Counted from the stretch's first letter, positions 36,941-46,132 are shown. The stretch: 64,000 nucleotides of DNA from Candidatus Paceibacter sp. (GCA_020724865.1 DYGA01000001.1:1-64000); one strand, 5' to 3'. A program made the numbers and translations. Notes: a model not told the origin generated them from the letters alone.

Positions 36941-37705
36941 TTAATTACCTTCTGCCCTGATCTGTTCATATATATCCATCAACTCTTGATCGCTGTAAGC
37001 ATTAACTTGTTCGGCAGGCACACCATTGGCAATCAATAATTCTCGCAATTGCGCTGGGGAAGAAATAACCGGTTCAGCCGTGGTAGTATTATTATTTTGA
37101 CCAGAAATTGTTCCTACTTGATTTTCAGTTTCCAGATATGCTTGTAAAAACATCTGTTCTAATGAGGCATCATCAATTTCATCCAAAGTTGCCTGGTCTA
37201 ACCCGCTATTTATAAGTAATTGTCTAATTTCTGCGGGAGTAATTTTATAAGGATCTATCAACGCATCAGTAGTGACTTTGGCTTGACTAGATGTAGTTAC
37301 TGTCTGACTATCTACTAAACATTTTTGACCAGCTGGACAAAGTGGGTCATTACCAGTTTCTATTTCCAATTTATCAAAATAACTATCAGAATCAGAATCT
37401 TCCAAATAGGGAGAAGTTCCATAGACATACAGTTCATCATAATCTGATAAACCATCGTTATCCGTATCTTTTGTTCTCAGTTCGGTTAAACTTTTAATTT
37501 GATCTTCAACCGAATTTTGTACCTGTGATTGGGCAAGAAGTTTACTCTTATCAATTTGAAATGGGCTTTTAATAGTATTAAGTATTCGCCACGAGCCAAA
37601 AATTAACGCAATTAAACCAATTATAAGAAAAAATCTTCCTTGATTCTTAGGAACAGTAAAAATTTTTTTTAATTTTTCAAATAATATACCTTTTACCCTA
37701 CCCAC
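36941..37705 (-). CDS. Membrane-anchored Ca-binding-repeat protein
   Basis: 254 residues. One transmembrane helix (about 24-42). Residues 80-121 form thrombospondin type 3-like Ca-binding repeats: DTDNDGLSDYDELYVYGTSP and DSDSDSYFDKLEIETGNDP. Two related helical units follow, PAEIRQLLINSGLDQATLDE (about 155-190) and PAQLRELLIANGVPAEQVNA (about 220-250). It ends 17 bases before the giant protein and is probably the first gene of the locus. Ca-binding repeats of this type usually act in cell-surface adhesion or as spacers. Confidence 0.8.
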   Translation of the reverse strand: MGRVKGILFEKLKKIFTVPKNQGRFFLIIGLIALIFGSWRILNTIKSPFQIDKSKLLAQSQVQNSVEDQIKSLTELRTKDTDNDGLSDYDELYVYGTSPYLEDSDSDSYFDKLEIETGNDPLCPAGQKCLVDSQTVTTSSQAKVTTDALIDPYKITPAEIRQLLINSGLDQATLDEIDDASLEQMFLQAYLETENQVGTISGQNNNTTTAEPVISSPAQLRELLIANGVPAEQVNAYSDQELMDIYEQIRAEGN

Positions 37706-37772
37706 ATTATTATAAAATATATTTTCTTAACTTTATTATAACAGATTTTTTAAAAATAGTCAAAGTAAAAAA

Positions 37773-37877
37773 CCACTAATTACTAATAACTAATTGTTAA
37801 TTACTAATGAATGACTAAATGAAATTAATTAATGAATTAAATAATTAAAAAATTCATTAATCATTAGTTATTAATAA
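37773..37877. repeat. Palindromic intergenic repeat, TTAGTAATTAGTTATT family
   Basis: ACTAATTACTAATAACTAAT (37777-37796) is inverted near 37858-37880. The layout and centre (around ATGAATGACTAAATG) match the copy at 13186-13300. It runs up to the rsmA stop codon. Confidence 0.6.
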
Positions 37878-38693
37878 TTAGTAATTTAATTCAGAAACTA
37901 ACCTCTGCCACTGTTCTAAATCCAATTCCTGCGCTCGGGCTAATGGTTTTATGTTTAATTTATCAAAAATTGATTTGATTTCAGATTTTTCCATTTTCAA
38001 TCCAGCTACTAAATTGTGAATAAAAGTTTTTCTTTTACTAGAAAAACCAATTCGTGCTAATTGCCAAAATTTTTTTTCGTGATTCTTATCTATAACTTTA
38101 TCAACCACAATTTTCACAATTGCTGAATCTACTTTGGGACGAGGAAAAAATTTTCCACTTGTTACTCGTCTAACAATTTTTGGCGTACCATAATATTGAA
38201 CGGCTAACGATAATAAACTGTGTTTTCCTGTCCCAGCGCAAATTCTTTCTGCCACCTCTTTTTGTACCAAAAATACAATCAGACTAGGACGGTTTTGAGT
38301 AGTCAAAAATTTTCTAATTATTTTACCAGTAATATAATAAGGAATATTGCCAACTAATTTATAGTTAGTTGGCAATAACCTTTCATCATATTGCAAAATA
38401 TCACTATTGATCAATTCTAAATGAGGACTCAATGGTTGTAAGTTAGCTAAAATTGGCATAAGTTTTTCATCAGCTTCGACAGCAATTACTTTTTTAGCTT
38501 TGGCCAATAACTTACTGGTTAGAAAACCTAGCCCCGGACCAATTTCCAACACTATATCAGTATCATTAATATCAGCGCTGTTGACTATCTCGTCATAAAC
38601 TTTTTCACTAATTAAAAAATTTTGCCCCTGAATACGATTGGGTTTAAGATTATATTTTTTTAAAATAAAAGATGTAGCTGCAGAAATATCCAT
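37878..38693 (-). CDS. rsmA: 16S rRNA adenine dimethyltransferase RsmA (KsgA)
   Basis: 271 residues, full length. SAM-binding motif I is VLEIGPGLGFLTSKLL (about 47-62), motif IV NIPYYITGKIIRKFL (about 115-129), and the C-terminal helical domain includes FPRPKVDSAIV. The enzyme dimethylates two adenosines in the 3' terminal hairpin of 16S rRNA during 30S maturation. The gene stands alone with repeats on its 3' side. Confidence 0.95.
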   Translation of the reverse strand: MDISAATSFILKKYNLKPNRIQGQNFLISEKVYDEIVNSADINDTDIVLEIGPGLGFLTSKLLAKAKKVIAVEADEKLMPILANLQPLSPHLELINSDILQYDERLLPTNYKLVGNIPYYITGKIIRKFLTTQNRPSLIVFLVQKEVAERICAGTGKHSLLSLAVQYYGTPKIVRRVTSGKFFPRPKVDSAIVKIVVDKVIDKNHEKKFWQLARIGFSSKRKTFIHNLVAGLKMEKSEIKSIFDKLNIKPLARAQELDLEQWQRLVSELNY

Positions 38694-39266
38694 AAAGTAA
38701 TAATTATAAATTTTAAATTATAAAATATAATTAACAAAATTTATAACTTAAAATTTATAATTTTATTTCAATCTCTCATTGTCGTAATGCAATAAGTTTA
38801 CCCTTTTCCCAGTCAACAATAGTTGAAGACTTTGGTTTTGATTTTAGCTTAATCCAGTAATAATCAAATCGGGCTTAAATTTTTTATTTTTAAACTGTTT
38901 AATCACCTGACAGTCAAAAAACCGGGTCAATATTTTTTTACTAATTTATCTAATACTTTTGGCACATAAAAAAATTTTGCACTATATAATTCGTCCTTTT
39001 ACTTTATCTGATAAATTTTTAACTCCCGGCGATTAATGGCATCAGTAATAAGTCCACAAAATGTTTTGCTGGGCATAGCTAATACTTATCCGGCTGGCAA
39101 TCTTTTTACTAAGTCGGATAAAACTACTTCTACTATATTAAGCAATTGCATTAATGATAATTATAAATTATTAATAACTAATTACTAATCAATTTTTGAA
39201 TTTTTAATTTTTTAAATAAATTTAAATTACAAAATATTAAAAATTATAAAATTACAAAATTTGAAA
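38694..39266. other. Gene-free stretch, possibly a decayed gene
   Basis: There is no intact gene in 573 bases. On the minus strand, short readable pieces in different frames (KNLSDKVKGRII near 39010-38975; KFKPDLIITGLS near 38890-38855; SLQLLLTGKG near 38830-38800) look like remnants of one coding region broken by several frameshifts. The flanks (38700-38760 and 39160-39266) are AT-only palindromic spacers. No family can be named. Confidence 0.3.
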
Positions 39267-41696
39267 TTAATCAATAACAACTATATTAACTATCTTTCCA
39301 GGCACATAAATTTCTTTTACCACTTTTTTACCGCTTATATACTTTTTAATACTTTCTTGTTCACGTGCCAATGACAAAACTTCACTTTGTTTAGCATCAA
39401 TGCTGACTTCTATACTGCCTCGCAATTTACCATTCACCTGAATAGCAACTGTCACACTATCAGCTTGGACCAAATTTTTATCCCAAGTTGGCCATGGTTG
39501 CGTAACCAATAAATCTTTGTTACCTATTTTTTGCCATAACTCCTCAGTTATATGAGGAGCAAAAGGATTTAAAATAACTAATAAATTATGCAAGCTTTCT
39601 TGACTGAATGATTTTTCTTTAGCCATAAAATTAACTAATATCATCAAGGCAGAAATAGCCGTGTTAAATTTAATAGCGACAATATCTTCGCTGACCTTCT
39701 TAATAGTTTGTTGCACCAACTTTTTCATTTCTTTGGATTCTACACTTGGTCTATTGTTTTCCAACCATTCAAGTACCACCAACCATAATTTTTCCAAAAA
39801 TCGACGAGACCCAATTATACTACTAGTAGACCAAGGTTTGGTATCTTCCAATGGACCCATAAACATTTCGTAAATACGCATAGTATCAGCGCCATATTCT
39901 GCTACTACCTCATCAGGATTTATAACATTACCTCTGGATTTTGACATTTTTTGATTATCTTCACCTAAAATCATACCCTGATTACGCAAACGCAAAAATG
40001 GTTCTGAAATTTTTAACCAGCCAAAATCACGCAATGCTTTGGTAAAAAATCTAGCATACAATAAATGTAAAACTGCATGTTCTGCACCGCCAATATACAA
40101 ATCTACCGGCAACCAATAAGCAACCTTTTCTTGACTAAATGCTTGCTGTTCATTATGAGGATCACAATAACGCAAAAAATACCAAGATGAACATACAAAT
40201 GTGTCCATAGTATCAACCTCCCGTCGAACACTTTGGCCACTAACTCCGCACTTAGGACATTGAACCTGATGAAAAATTTTTGAATATACCAAAGGCGATT
40301 GACCTGTAGGTTTAAAATCAACATCCCGAGGAAGTAAAACTGGCAAATCTTTTTCTGGGACTGGCATCATACCGCAATCATCACAATAAATGATAGGTAT
40401 CGGCGCTCCCCAATATCTTTGTCTGGAAACCAACCAATCACGGAGACGATATTGCGTTGTGATTTTTCCGTTAACTTTTTTGGTAATTTTCTGCTTGGCC
40501 GTTTCGCTATCTAAGCCATTAAATTCACCGGAATTTATTAAAACACCTTCTGCAGTATACAATTGAATGTTTTTTAAGTCGGTACTCTTATGTGAATTTG
40601 GTTTTATAACCTGAATAATTTCTAAATTGTACTTTTTGGCAAACTCCCAATCTCTTTCATCGTGGGCTGGAACTGCCATTATTGCACCAGTGCCATATGT
40701 ATTTAAAACATAATCAGCAATAAAAACAGGTATTTCTTTATTATTGGCCGGATTAATAGCTTTTAAACCTTGTAGTTTTACACCGGTTTTTTCCTTATTT
40801 AAACTGATTCTTTCCAAATCAGATTTTTTCTTGGTTGCTGTAATATATTGGTTTACTTCTGTTTTATTCTCTATTTTAGATTCTAAACTCTGAATTAACT
40901 CGTGTTCTGGTGCTAAAACTATATACGTAGCTCCATATAAAGTATCGGGCCGAGTAGTAAAAACTTTTATACTTAATACAGAATTTTTTATTTTAAATTC
41001 TATCTCTGCCCCAACGGATTTACCAATCCAATTTTTTTGCGCCAATTTAATATTTTCTGGCCAATCAAGCATATCAAGTCCTGACAACAGTTCTTCCGCA
41101 TAATCAGTTATTTTGAAAAACCACTGTTCTAAATCCTTTTGCCTAACTTCGTTTTGACAACGTTCACATTGCCCATTGATTACTTGTTCATTGGCCAATA
41201 CTGTCTGACAGTGTTCACACCAATTTACTTTGCCTTTTTTCTTATAAGCCAAACCATGTTTATACATTTGCAAAAATAACCATTGGGTCCAACGATAATA
41301 ATTTGGATCAGCTGTACTAATTTCTCTTGACCAATCATAGGAAAAACCAAATGATTTTATTTGTCTACGAAAATTATCAATACTTTTGGCAGTAGTTTCC
41401 CAAGGCGGAACTCCAACTTTGATAGCATAATTTTCTGCTGGTAAACCAAATGCATCCCAACCGATGGGATTTAAAACATTATAACCTAAATGACGATGAT
41501 AACGGGCAATAATATCAACTGCGGTATAACTTTCTGGATGTCCAACATGCAAACCAGCCGCTGAAGGATAAGGAAACATACAAAGAGCATAATACTTCTT
41601 TTGTTTAGTTTGCTCTTGGACTACAAAAACTGATTCTTTTTCCCATAGCTGTTGCCATTTGGTTTCTATTTTTTTATGGTCATAATACCTATCCAT
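39267..41696 (-). CDS. leuS: Leucyl-tRNA synthetase
   Basis: 809 residues, normal for bacterial LeuRS. The HIGH-type motif is in PYPSAAGLHVGHPE (about 43-56), the zinc-knuckle region has CEHCQTVLANEQVINGQCERC, the editing domain has TRPDTLYGATY and the T-rich region, and the second zinc region and KMSKS (NQKMSKSRGNV, about 580-590) follow. The C-terminal anticodon-binding and tRNA-contact domains are complete. It charges tRNA-Leu. Its promoter is at 41753-41725. Confidence 0.97.
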   Translation of the reverse strand: MDRYYDHKKIETKWQQLWEKESVFVVQEQTKQKKYYALCMFPYPSAAGLHVGHPESYTAVDIIARYHRHLGYNVLNPIGWDAFGLPAENYAIKVGVPPWETTAKSIDNFRRQIKSFGFSYDWSREISTADPNYYRWTQWLFLQMYKHGLAYKKKGKVNWCEHCQTVLANEQVINGQCERCQNEVRQKDLEQWFFKITDYAEELLSGLDMLDWPENIKLAQKNWIGKSVGAEIEFKIKNSVLSIKVFTTRPDTLYGATYIVLAPEHELIQSLESKIENKTEVNQYITATKKKSDLERISLNKEKTGVKLQGLKAINPANNKEIPVFIADYVLNTYGTGAIMAVPAHDERDWEFAKKYNLEIIQVIKPNSHKSTDLKNIQLYTAEGVLINSGEFNGLDSETAKQKITKKVNGKITTQYRLRDWLVSRQRYWGAPIPIIYCDDCGMMPVPEKDLPVLLPRDVDFKPTGQSPLVYSKIFHQVQCPKCGVSGQSVRREVDTMDTFVCSSWYFLRYCDPHNEQQAFSQEKVAYWLPVDLYIGGAEHAVLHLLYARFFTKALRDFGWLKISEPFLRLRNQGMILGEDNQKMSKSRGNVINPDEVVAEYGADTMRIYEMFMGPLEDTKPWSTSSIIGSRRFLEKLWLVVLEWLENNRPSVESKEMKKLVQQTIKKVSEDIVAIKFNTAISALMILVNFMAKEKSFSQESLHNLLVILNPFAPHITEELWQKIGNKDLLVTQPWPTWDKNLVQADSVTVAIQVNGKLRGSIEVSIDAKQSEVLSLAREQESIKKYISGKKVVKEIYVPGKIVNIVVID

Positions 41697-41724
41697 TTGT
41701 TATATGGTTATATAAAACAACTTC

Positions 41725-41753
41725 ACTCTAGCATTCGCCAACTATTTTTTCAA
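41725..41753 (-). promoter_or_regulatory. Promoter of leuS
   Basis: Minus strand TTGAAA (41753-41748), a 17-base spacer and TAGAGT (41730-41725). The same -10 hexamer is used at rpsO (51031-51026). Confidence 0.5.
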
Positions 41754-41956
41754 CATATTACCATTGACCAAAAAATCTAAATAACTTATGATTGATGTTG
41801 ATCACTAAAATATTAACACAGCTTCAGGGATATTATTTTTATAGTTTATTTATCAAGCACTGGTTGCGTTTAATAATATGTCTGAAAATGTGATTTGGGG
41901 CATAATATATACCTCAACCAATCAAAAATATATTAATTATAGTCTCGGCTAAAACC

Positions 41957-43255
41957 TTGAAAATTTTTTCTTGGTTATTAAAAATTCTTATTTGGCTATA
42001 CAAAAAATTATTACACAAACCAATTGCTTGGTTTGGTATTTTTTTATGGCGCAATATTATTATCAATATTTATAAAGCTTACGTTTCTTTGAAACGTCAA
42101 ATAATAAAACTATTAGAAAGACACAATAATATCTTAGCGATTTTTCTGAATAAAAAATTAATTACCCCAATAATAATATTATTAATGACCCTAGCAGTGG
42201 TTACCAATAATATTGCCGCCAAAGAAACTAATCGAGAAGATTTTGGCAGACAAAGTATTTTATTTAGTTTAGTAAAAGATGAATTTGGTGGCCATGAAAT
42301 AATTGAAGATAAACAACTACCACAAATAAATACGGAAGTTGCCAATCAAGAACTAATGGCCTTATCAGCTAATAATTTAGGTATTAACCAAGAAACTGAG
42401 GACAATAATTTGGCTATTACTCAAGGCGGTGCATTGGTACAACAAAATATTATTGCTGCTGATCAAATGCGTACCCGTACTGAAGTTGAAGATTATATAG
42501 TCCAACCGGGCGATACTGCTTCTTCTATTGCTGCTGCCTATGGTCTGTCAGTCACTTCAATACTGTGGGCTAATAATTTAAATAACTATTCAATTATTAA
42601 ACCTGGGCAAACTTTAAAAATACCTCCTCAGGATGGAGTTATATATACTATTGCTAAAAATGATACTATTCAAAAAATTGCCGAAACTTACCAAGCTGAC
42701 GAATTAAGTATTCTTGATGCTAATCCAGAACTAAACCCCAACTCCCTAACAGTCGGCAAAACAATATTTATTCCTAACGGAGTAAAACCAGCCCCCAAAC
42801 CAACTATTCAAACTAAACCTAATACCGCTGTGGCTATTAGAACAATTTTATCTCCCAATACTCCAGTACCCGAAGCGGCCACCAATTTAGATCTGGAAAA
42901 TAAACTACTCTGGCCGGCTAAATCTAGACGAATAAATCAGTACTTCAGCTGGCGTCACACTGGACTTGATATTGATGGCGACACCGGAGATCCAGCTTAT
43001 GCTCCAGAATCGGGTAAAGTGGAAAGAGCGGGTTGGAGCAATGGCTATGGTTATAATGTAATTATCAATCATGGCAATGGTATCAAAACATTGATGGGAC
43101 ATTTTTCTAAAATTTTGGTTAAAGTTGGCGACACGGTTGAACGCGGAGATGTAGTTGCTTTGATAGGTTCAACCGGTTGGTCAACTGGTCCTCATATTCA
43201 CTTTGAAGTTATAGTCAACGGAAAAAAAGTCAATCCTTTTACTTATACTAAATAA
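41957..43255 (+). CDS. LysM plus M23 peptidoglycan endopeptidase, membrane-anchored
   Basis: 432 residues from a TTG start at 41957; no ATG gives a sensible N-terminus. A hydrophobic, basic N-terminal region with a transmembrane helix (about 69-90) is followed by two LysM modules (about 176-222, DYIVQPGDTASSIAAAYGLS; and 226-275, YTIAKNDTIQKIAETY) and a LytM/M23 domain. Zinc ligands are present: H334 and D338 (HTGLDID), H413 and H415 (GPHIHFEV). It should cut peptide cross-links in the cell wall during growth or division. The gene is divergent from leuS and stands alone. Confidence 0.9.
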   Translation: MKIFSWLLKILIWLYKKLLHKPIAWFGIFLWRNIIINIYKAYVSLKRQIIKLLERHNNILAIFLNKKLITPIIILLMTLAVVTNNIAAKETNREDFGRQSILFSLVKDEFGGHEIIEDKQLPQINTEVANQELMALSANNLGINQETEDNNLAITQGGALVQQNIIAADQMRTRTEVEDYIVQPGDTASSIAAAYGLSVTSILWANNLNNYSIIKPGQTLKIPPQDGVIYTIAKNDTIQKIAETYQADELSILDANPELNPNSLTVGKTIFIPNGVKPAPKPTIQTKPNTAVAIRTILSPNTPVPEAATNLDLENKLLWPAKSRRINQYFSWRHTGLDIDGDTGDPAYAPESGKVERAGWSNGYGYNVIINHGNGIKTLMGHFSKILVKVGDTVERGDVVALIGSTGWSTGPHIHFEVIVNGKKVNPFTYTK

Positions 43256-43294
43256 TGTATATTACCGAGAATATAAATAATTCTAGACTCTAAT

Positions 43295-44824
43295 CTACAT
43301 TTGTCTTAAACTAGGCCGATATTGGATACTTTCAGCTACATGAGGTAAATCCACTTTTTCTGAGCCTGCTAGATCAGCAATAGTTCTGGCCAATTTTAAT
43401 AGTCGATGGTAAGATCTGGCAGACAAATTCATTTGGTGCACGGCATTTTTTAAAATTTCTTTAGCTGGTTCAGACAATTGACAATATGTTTCTATCTCCT
43501 TAATACCCATTTCCGAATTGGTAAATATCTTTTTACCACTAAAACGTTCCATTTGTTTTTGTCTGGCCGCCTTAATACGTGTCAAAATTTTTTCTGATGA
43601 TTCGGCTGTTTGAGTACTGGTTAATTTTTCATATTCCACTCTAGGAACTTCAATATGCAAATCAATGCGATCAAGCAGTGGTCCAGAAATTTTCTTTTGA
43701 TAATTTAACATTTGGGCTGGACTGCAAATACAATGTTTAACTGGATCACCGTAAAAACCGCACGGACAAGGATTCATCGCCGCCACCAACATAAATTTAG
43801 CTGGAAATTGTACAGTGCCATGAGCTCTAGACACGGTTACAAAACCATCTTCTAAAGGTTGTCTTAATGAATCCAAAACATTTCTAGGAAACTCTGGAAA
43901 CTCATCTAAAAACAAAACGCCTCGATGAGCTAAACTTATCTCACCGGGTTTGATATTAGTACCGCCGCCTACCAACGCAACCGAAGATGAAGTATGATGT
44001 GGTGAACGAAAAACTCTGTGTTTAATTAAAGGATAATCAGCGGTCAATAAACCAGCTACCGAATAAATTTTGGTTACCTCTAAACTTTCAGCTAAATTCA
44101 TTGGAGGTAAAATTCCCACCAAAGCCCTAGCTAATAAAGTCTTTCCAGACCCTGGCGGTCCGGATAATAAAATGTTGTGGCCGCCAGCAGCGGCAATTTC
44201 TAAAGCCCTTTTAACCGATTCTTGCCCTTTAATTTCAGCAAAATCAACCGCTGTTACTTTCTCAGCAAAAAGTGGTTTAATATTTTGCTGAAAAGGTGTT
44301 ATCTTTATTTCCTCTGCTAAAAATTGCACTACTTGACGCAAATTCTCCACTCCATAAATTTCCACTCCTTCCACTAAACTAGCTTCAGCTTGGCTGGCGG
44401 CAGGAACAATAAATTTACTAATACCTTTTTCCTGACAACTTATAACCATAGGTAAAATACCAGCCACTGGACGTAATGAACCGTCCAAAGACAGTTCCCC
44501 GCAAATCATAAAATGCTGTAAATTTTTTTGTACCTGACACTGACCAGAGGCACGAAGCAAAGCCAAGGCAATGGGCAAATCAAAACTTGGCCCTTGTTTT
44601 TTTATATCAGCTGGCGCTAAATTGACGGCAATTCGCGCTGGAGGAAATTTAAAACCAGAATTCTTTATTGCACTTCTAATTCTTTCACGAGACTCTTGTA
44701 CAGCTGCATCAGGCAAACCAACAATAATAAAAGAAGGTAAAGCCGTAGGAGTTATATCAGCTTCAACTTCTACCAAAACACCATCTAAACCCAACAAAGA
44801 TGCTGAAAGTAAATTGACTGACAT
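43295..44824 (-). CDS. comM: ComM/YifB family Mg-chelatase-like AAA+ protein
   Basis: 509 residues, full length. The N-terminal Lon-like domain starts VNLLSASLLGLDGVLVEVE. The AAA+ core has Walker A GPPGSGKT (about 219-226) and Walker B VLFLDEFPEF, and the C-terminal Mg-chelatase domain has SARSYHRLLKLARTIADL. It includes the CPCGFYGDPVKHCICSP zinc-like loop typical of the family. ComM is a hexameric branch-migration helicase for natural transformation. It ends with TAG, evidence that TAG is a true stop in this genome, and it is joined to lspA (ATG one base from its stop). Confidence 0.95.
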   Translation of the reverse strand: MSVNLLSASLLGLDGVLVEVEADITPTALPSFIIVGLPDAAVQESRERIRSAIKNSGFKFPPARIAVNLAPADIKKQGPSFDLPIALALLRASGQCQVQKNLQHFMICGELSLDGSLRPVAGILPMVISCQEKGISKFIVPAASQAEASLVEGVEIYGVENLRQVVQFLAEEIKITPFQQNIKPLFAEKVTAVDFAEIKGQESVKRALEIAAAGGHNILLSGPPGSGKTLLARALVGILPPMNLAESLEVTKIYSVAGLLTADYPLIKHRVFRSPHHTSSSVALVGGGTNIKPGEISLAHRGVLFLDEFPEFPRNVLDSLRQPLEDGFVTVSRAHGTVQFPAKFMLVAAMNPCPCGFYGDPVKHCICSPAQMLNYQKKISGPLLDRIDLHIEVPRVEYEKLTSTQTAESSEKILTRIKAARQKQMERFSGKKIFTNSEMGIKEIETYCQLSEPAKEILKNAVHQMNLSARSYHRLLKLARTIADLAGSEKVDLPHVAESIQYRPSLRQM

Positions 44825-45271
44825 CTAATTATAATCTTTTTTGTAATTTAAATACATTAAAGTCATCACACCAACTACTATGTAAATATCGGCTAAATTA
44901 AATACCGGCCAATACCATATAGATAAATAATCCACTACTCCCTGATAAAAAATTCTATCAAATAAATTACTATAACCACCAATAATTATTAAAGCCAACC
45001 AAAAAATAAAATTAAATCTTTTTTTCTGCCACCAATAATATCCAAATAAAAAAAGAGTTAACCAACCAATAAATACAAAAATTAACCACCAAAATTTGGT
45101 GGGCAGAATACCAAAAAAAAATTTGTCATTAAGCCATAATTGCCAACTGAACCAAGGATTAGAAAAAAAAACTTTATCTGGATTTTGTAAAGCTAAATGT
45201 TTAAAAAATCTATCAACAATAAATAAACAAAAAATAAATATCGATGATAGATATATTTTTTTTCTCCTCAT
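44825..45271 (-). CDS. lspA: Lipoprotein signal peptidase II
   Basis: 148 residues with four transmembrane helices. The conserved N-terminal Asp is D20 (LFIVDRFFK). The catalytic pair is D114 (in GGYSNLFDRIFYQGVVDY) and D128 (in FNLADIYI). It cleaves the signal peptide of diacylglyceryl-modified prolipoproteins at the membrane. The divergence of the N-terminal half is typical of CPR LspA. It starts 11 bases after dksA and abuts comM, forming a three-gene operon. Confidence 0.9.
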   Translation of the reverse strand: MRRKKIYLSSIFIFCLFIVDRFFKHLALQNPDKVFFSNPWFSWQLWLNDKFFFGILPTKFWWLIFVFIGWLTLFLFGYYWWQKKRFNFIFWLALIIIGGYSNLFDRIFYQGVVDYLSIWYWPVFNLADIYIVVGVMTLMYLNYKKDYN

Positions 45272-45282
45272 TAAATAAAAAA

Positions 45283-45645
45283 CTAAGATTTATCAGCCTG
45301 ACATTTCATGCAAAAATTTGCCGCTGGATAAACTTTTAATCTTTCAATTTGAATTTCCTTACCACATTGTTCACACAATCCATAAGTACCATTGTCTATT
45401 TTCGCTAAGGCTTTGACTGTAGATTGCAGTAAGCTTTCTAAATTTTTTTCAATACCCAAACGAGAAGAATAAGTATCAACTTCAGCCGCATTTGAATCTA
45501 TATCATCGCCCCAATTGGGGAAGCGTGAATCAAAGTCATTGGCAACTTCTTCTTTTTTATCAGCAATTGAAAGTAACTCATTTTCCAGACGTTCTTTTTC
45601 TTTAAGTAATTTATCTTTAATTTGTTTTAATAAATCTTTATCCAT
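45283..45645 (-). CDS. DksA/TraR family zinc-finger protein
   Basis: 120 residues. A coiled-coil N-terminus (about 1-40, Lys/Glu/Leu-rich) is followed by FDSRFPNWGDDIDSNAAEVD, then IDNGTYGLCEQCGKEI with C91 and C94, and YPAANFCMKCQ with C112 and C115: a complete four-Cys finger. Such proteins tune transcription by binding RNA polymerase. A TATAAT-type -10 lies at 45678-45673. A structured RNA ends in a terminator 115 bases upstream. The GGAGAG at 45666-45661 is too far from the ATG for normal ribosome binding. Confidence 0.88.
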   Translation of the reverse strand: MDKDLLKQIKDKLLKEKERLENELLSIADKKEEVANDFDSRFPNWGDDIDSNAAEVDTYSSRLGIEKNLESLLQSTVKALAKIDNGTYGLCEQCGKEIQIERLKVYPAANFCMKCQADKS

Positions 45646-45758
45646 AAAAAAATAAAAAAACTCTCCGTATAGATTATATCAAATTTATAAAACTATGGCT
45701 ATCTAATAATTATCTATTGACAAAATTATAAATTTATGTTTTAATATGTTAATAATAC

Positions 45759-46097
45759 AAAAAAGACGCCGGGGTTACCGGCGCCCTATTATATTTAAAA
45801 ATATTTAATGGCTGAGTAACTCCGGCGTTTATTGCCATTTTTTGAACAAATTTTCACTTAAATTATTAAGTAAATATTTGTATTTTCGTTAAAATGGCAT
45901 TTTACGCCTGTTCCGACTTTAGGCAATTTAACTTCCTAACCTTAGTGGGTTATCCTTTTCTTTTGTAGAAAATGGGCCCTTTTTCAAATTTTGTTTTTGT
46001 TTTGTCTTATGGTCGGGTCATAAGATCCGGTTAGGGAGAAAAAATTATTCCAAAATAATTTAAATTTGGAATAATTTTCTGGAAATGAACTTACTAC
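45759..46097 (-). ncRNA. Candidate structured RNA of about 340 nt
   Basis: A near-perfect promoter (46132-46104) and an intrinsic terminator (GCGCCGG/CCGGCGT followed by CTTTTTT, ending at about 45759) bracket a gene-free stretch. Helices visible on the minus strand: a 14-bp hairpin (46041-46054 with 46065-46078), CTTATG/CATAAG (46006-46011 with 46019-46024), a closing helix over 90 bases (46029-46037 with 45933-45941), a 9-bp helix (45833-45841 with 45891-45899) and a 13-bp helix (45766-45778 with 45816-45828, one G-U). I see no RNase P, tmRNA or SRP hallmark. Confidence 0.55.
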
Positions 46098-46103
46098 ATT
46101 TTT

Positions 46104-46132
46104 ATTATATCACCAATTTTAAAAAAAGTCAA
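46104..46132 (-). promoter_or_regulatory. Promoter of the 340-nt RNA
   Basis: Minus strand TTGACT (46132-46127), 17-base spacer, TATAAT (46109-46104). Confidence 0.7.

Noticed and set aside
39033..39188. A 50-codon plus-strand ORF starting MASVISPQNVLLG.
   Set aside because: It has no ribosome-binding site, runs into repeat sequence and shows no domain pattern; it lies in the decayed region.
45717..45745. Plus-strand promoter (TTGACA with TTTAAT) that would transcribe the same RNA region in the other direction.
   Set aside because: The spacing is 16 and the -10 is weaker; the minus-strand promoter is better and the GC-rich hairpin has its T-tract on the minus strand.
45759..46097. RNase P RNA, tmRNA or SRP RNA, because of the size.
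   Set aside because: I found no GAGGAAAGTCC core, no tRNA-like 3' end with CCA or tag ORF, and no GGAAG tetraloop region.
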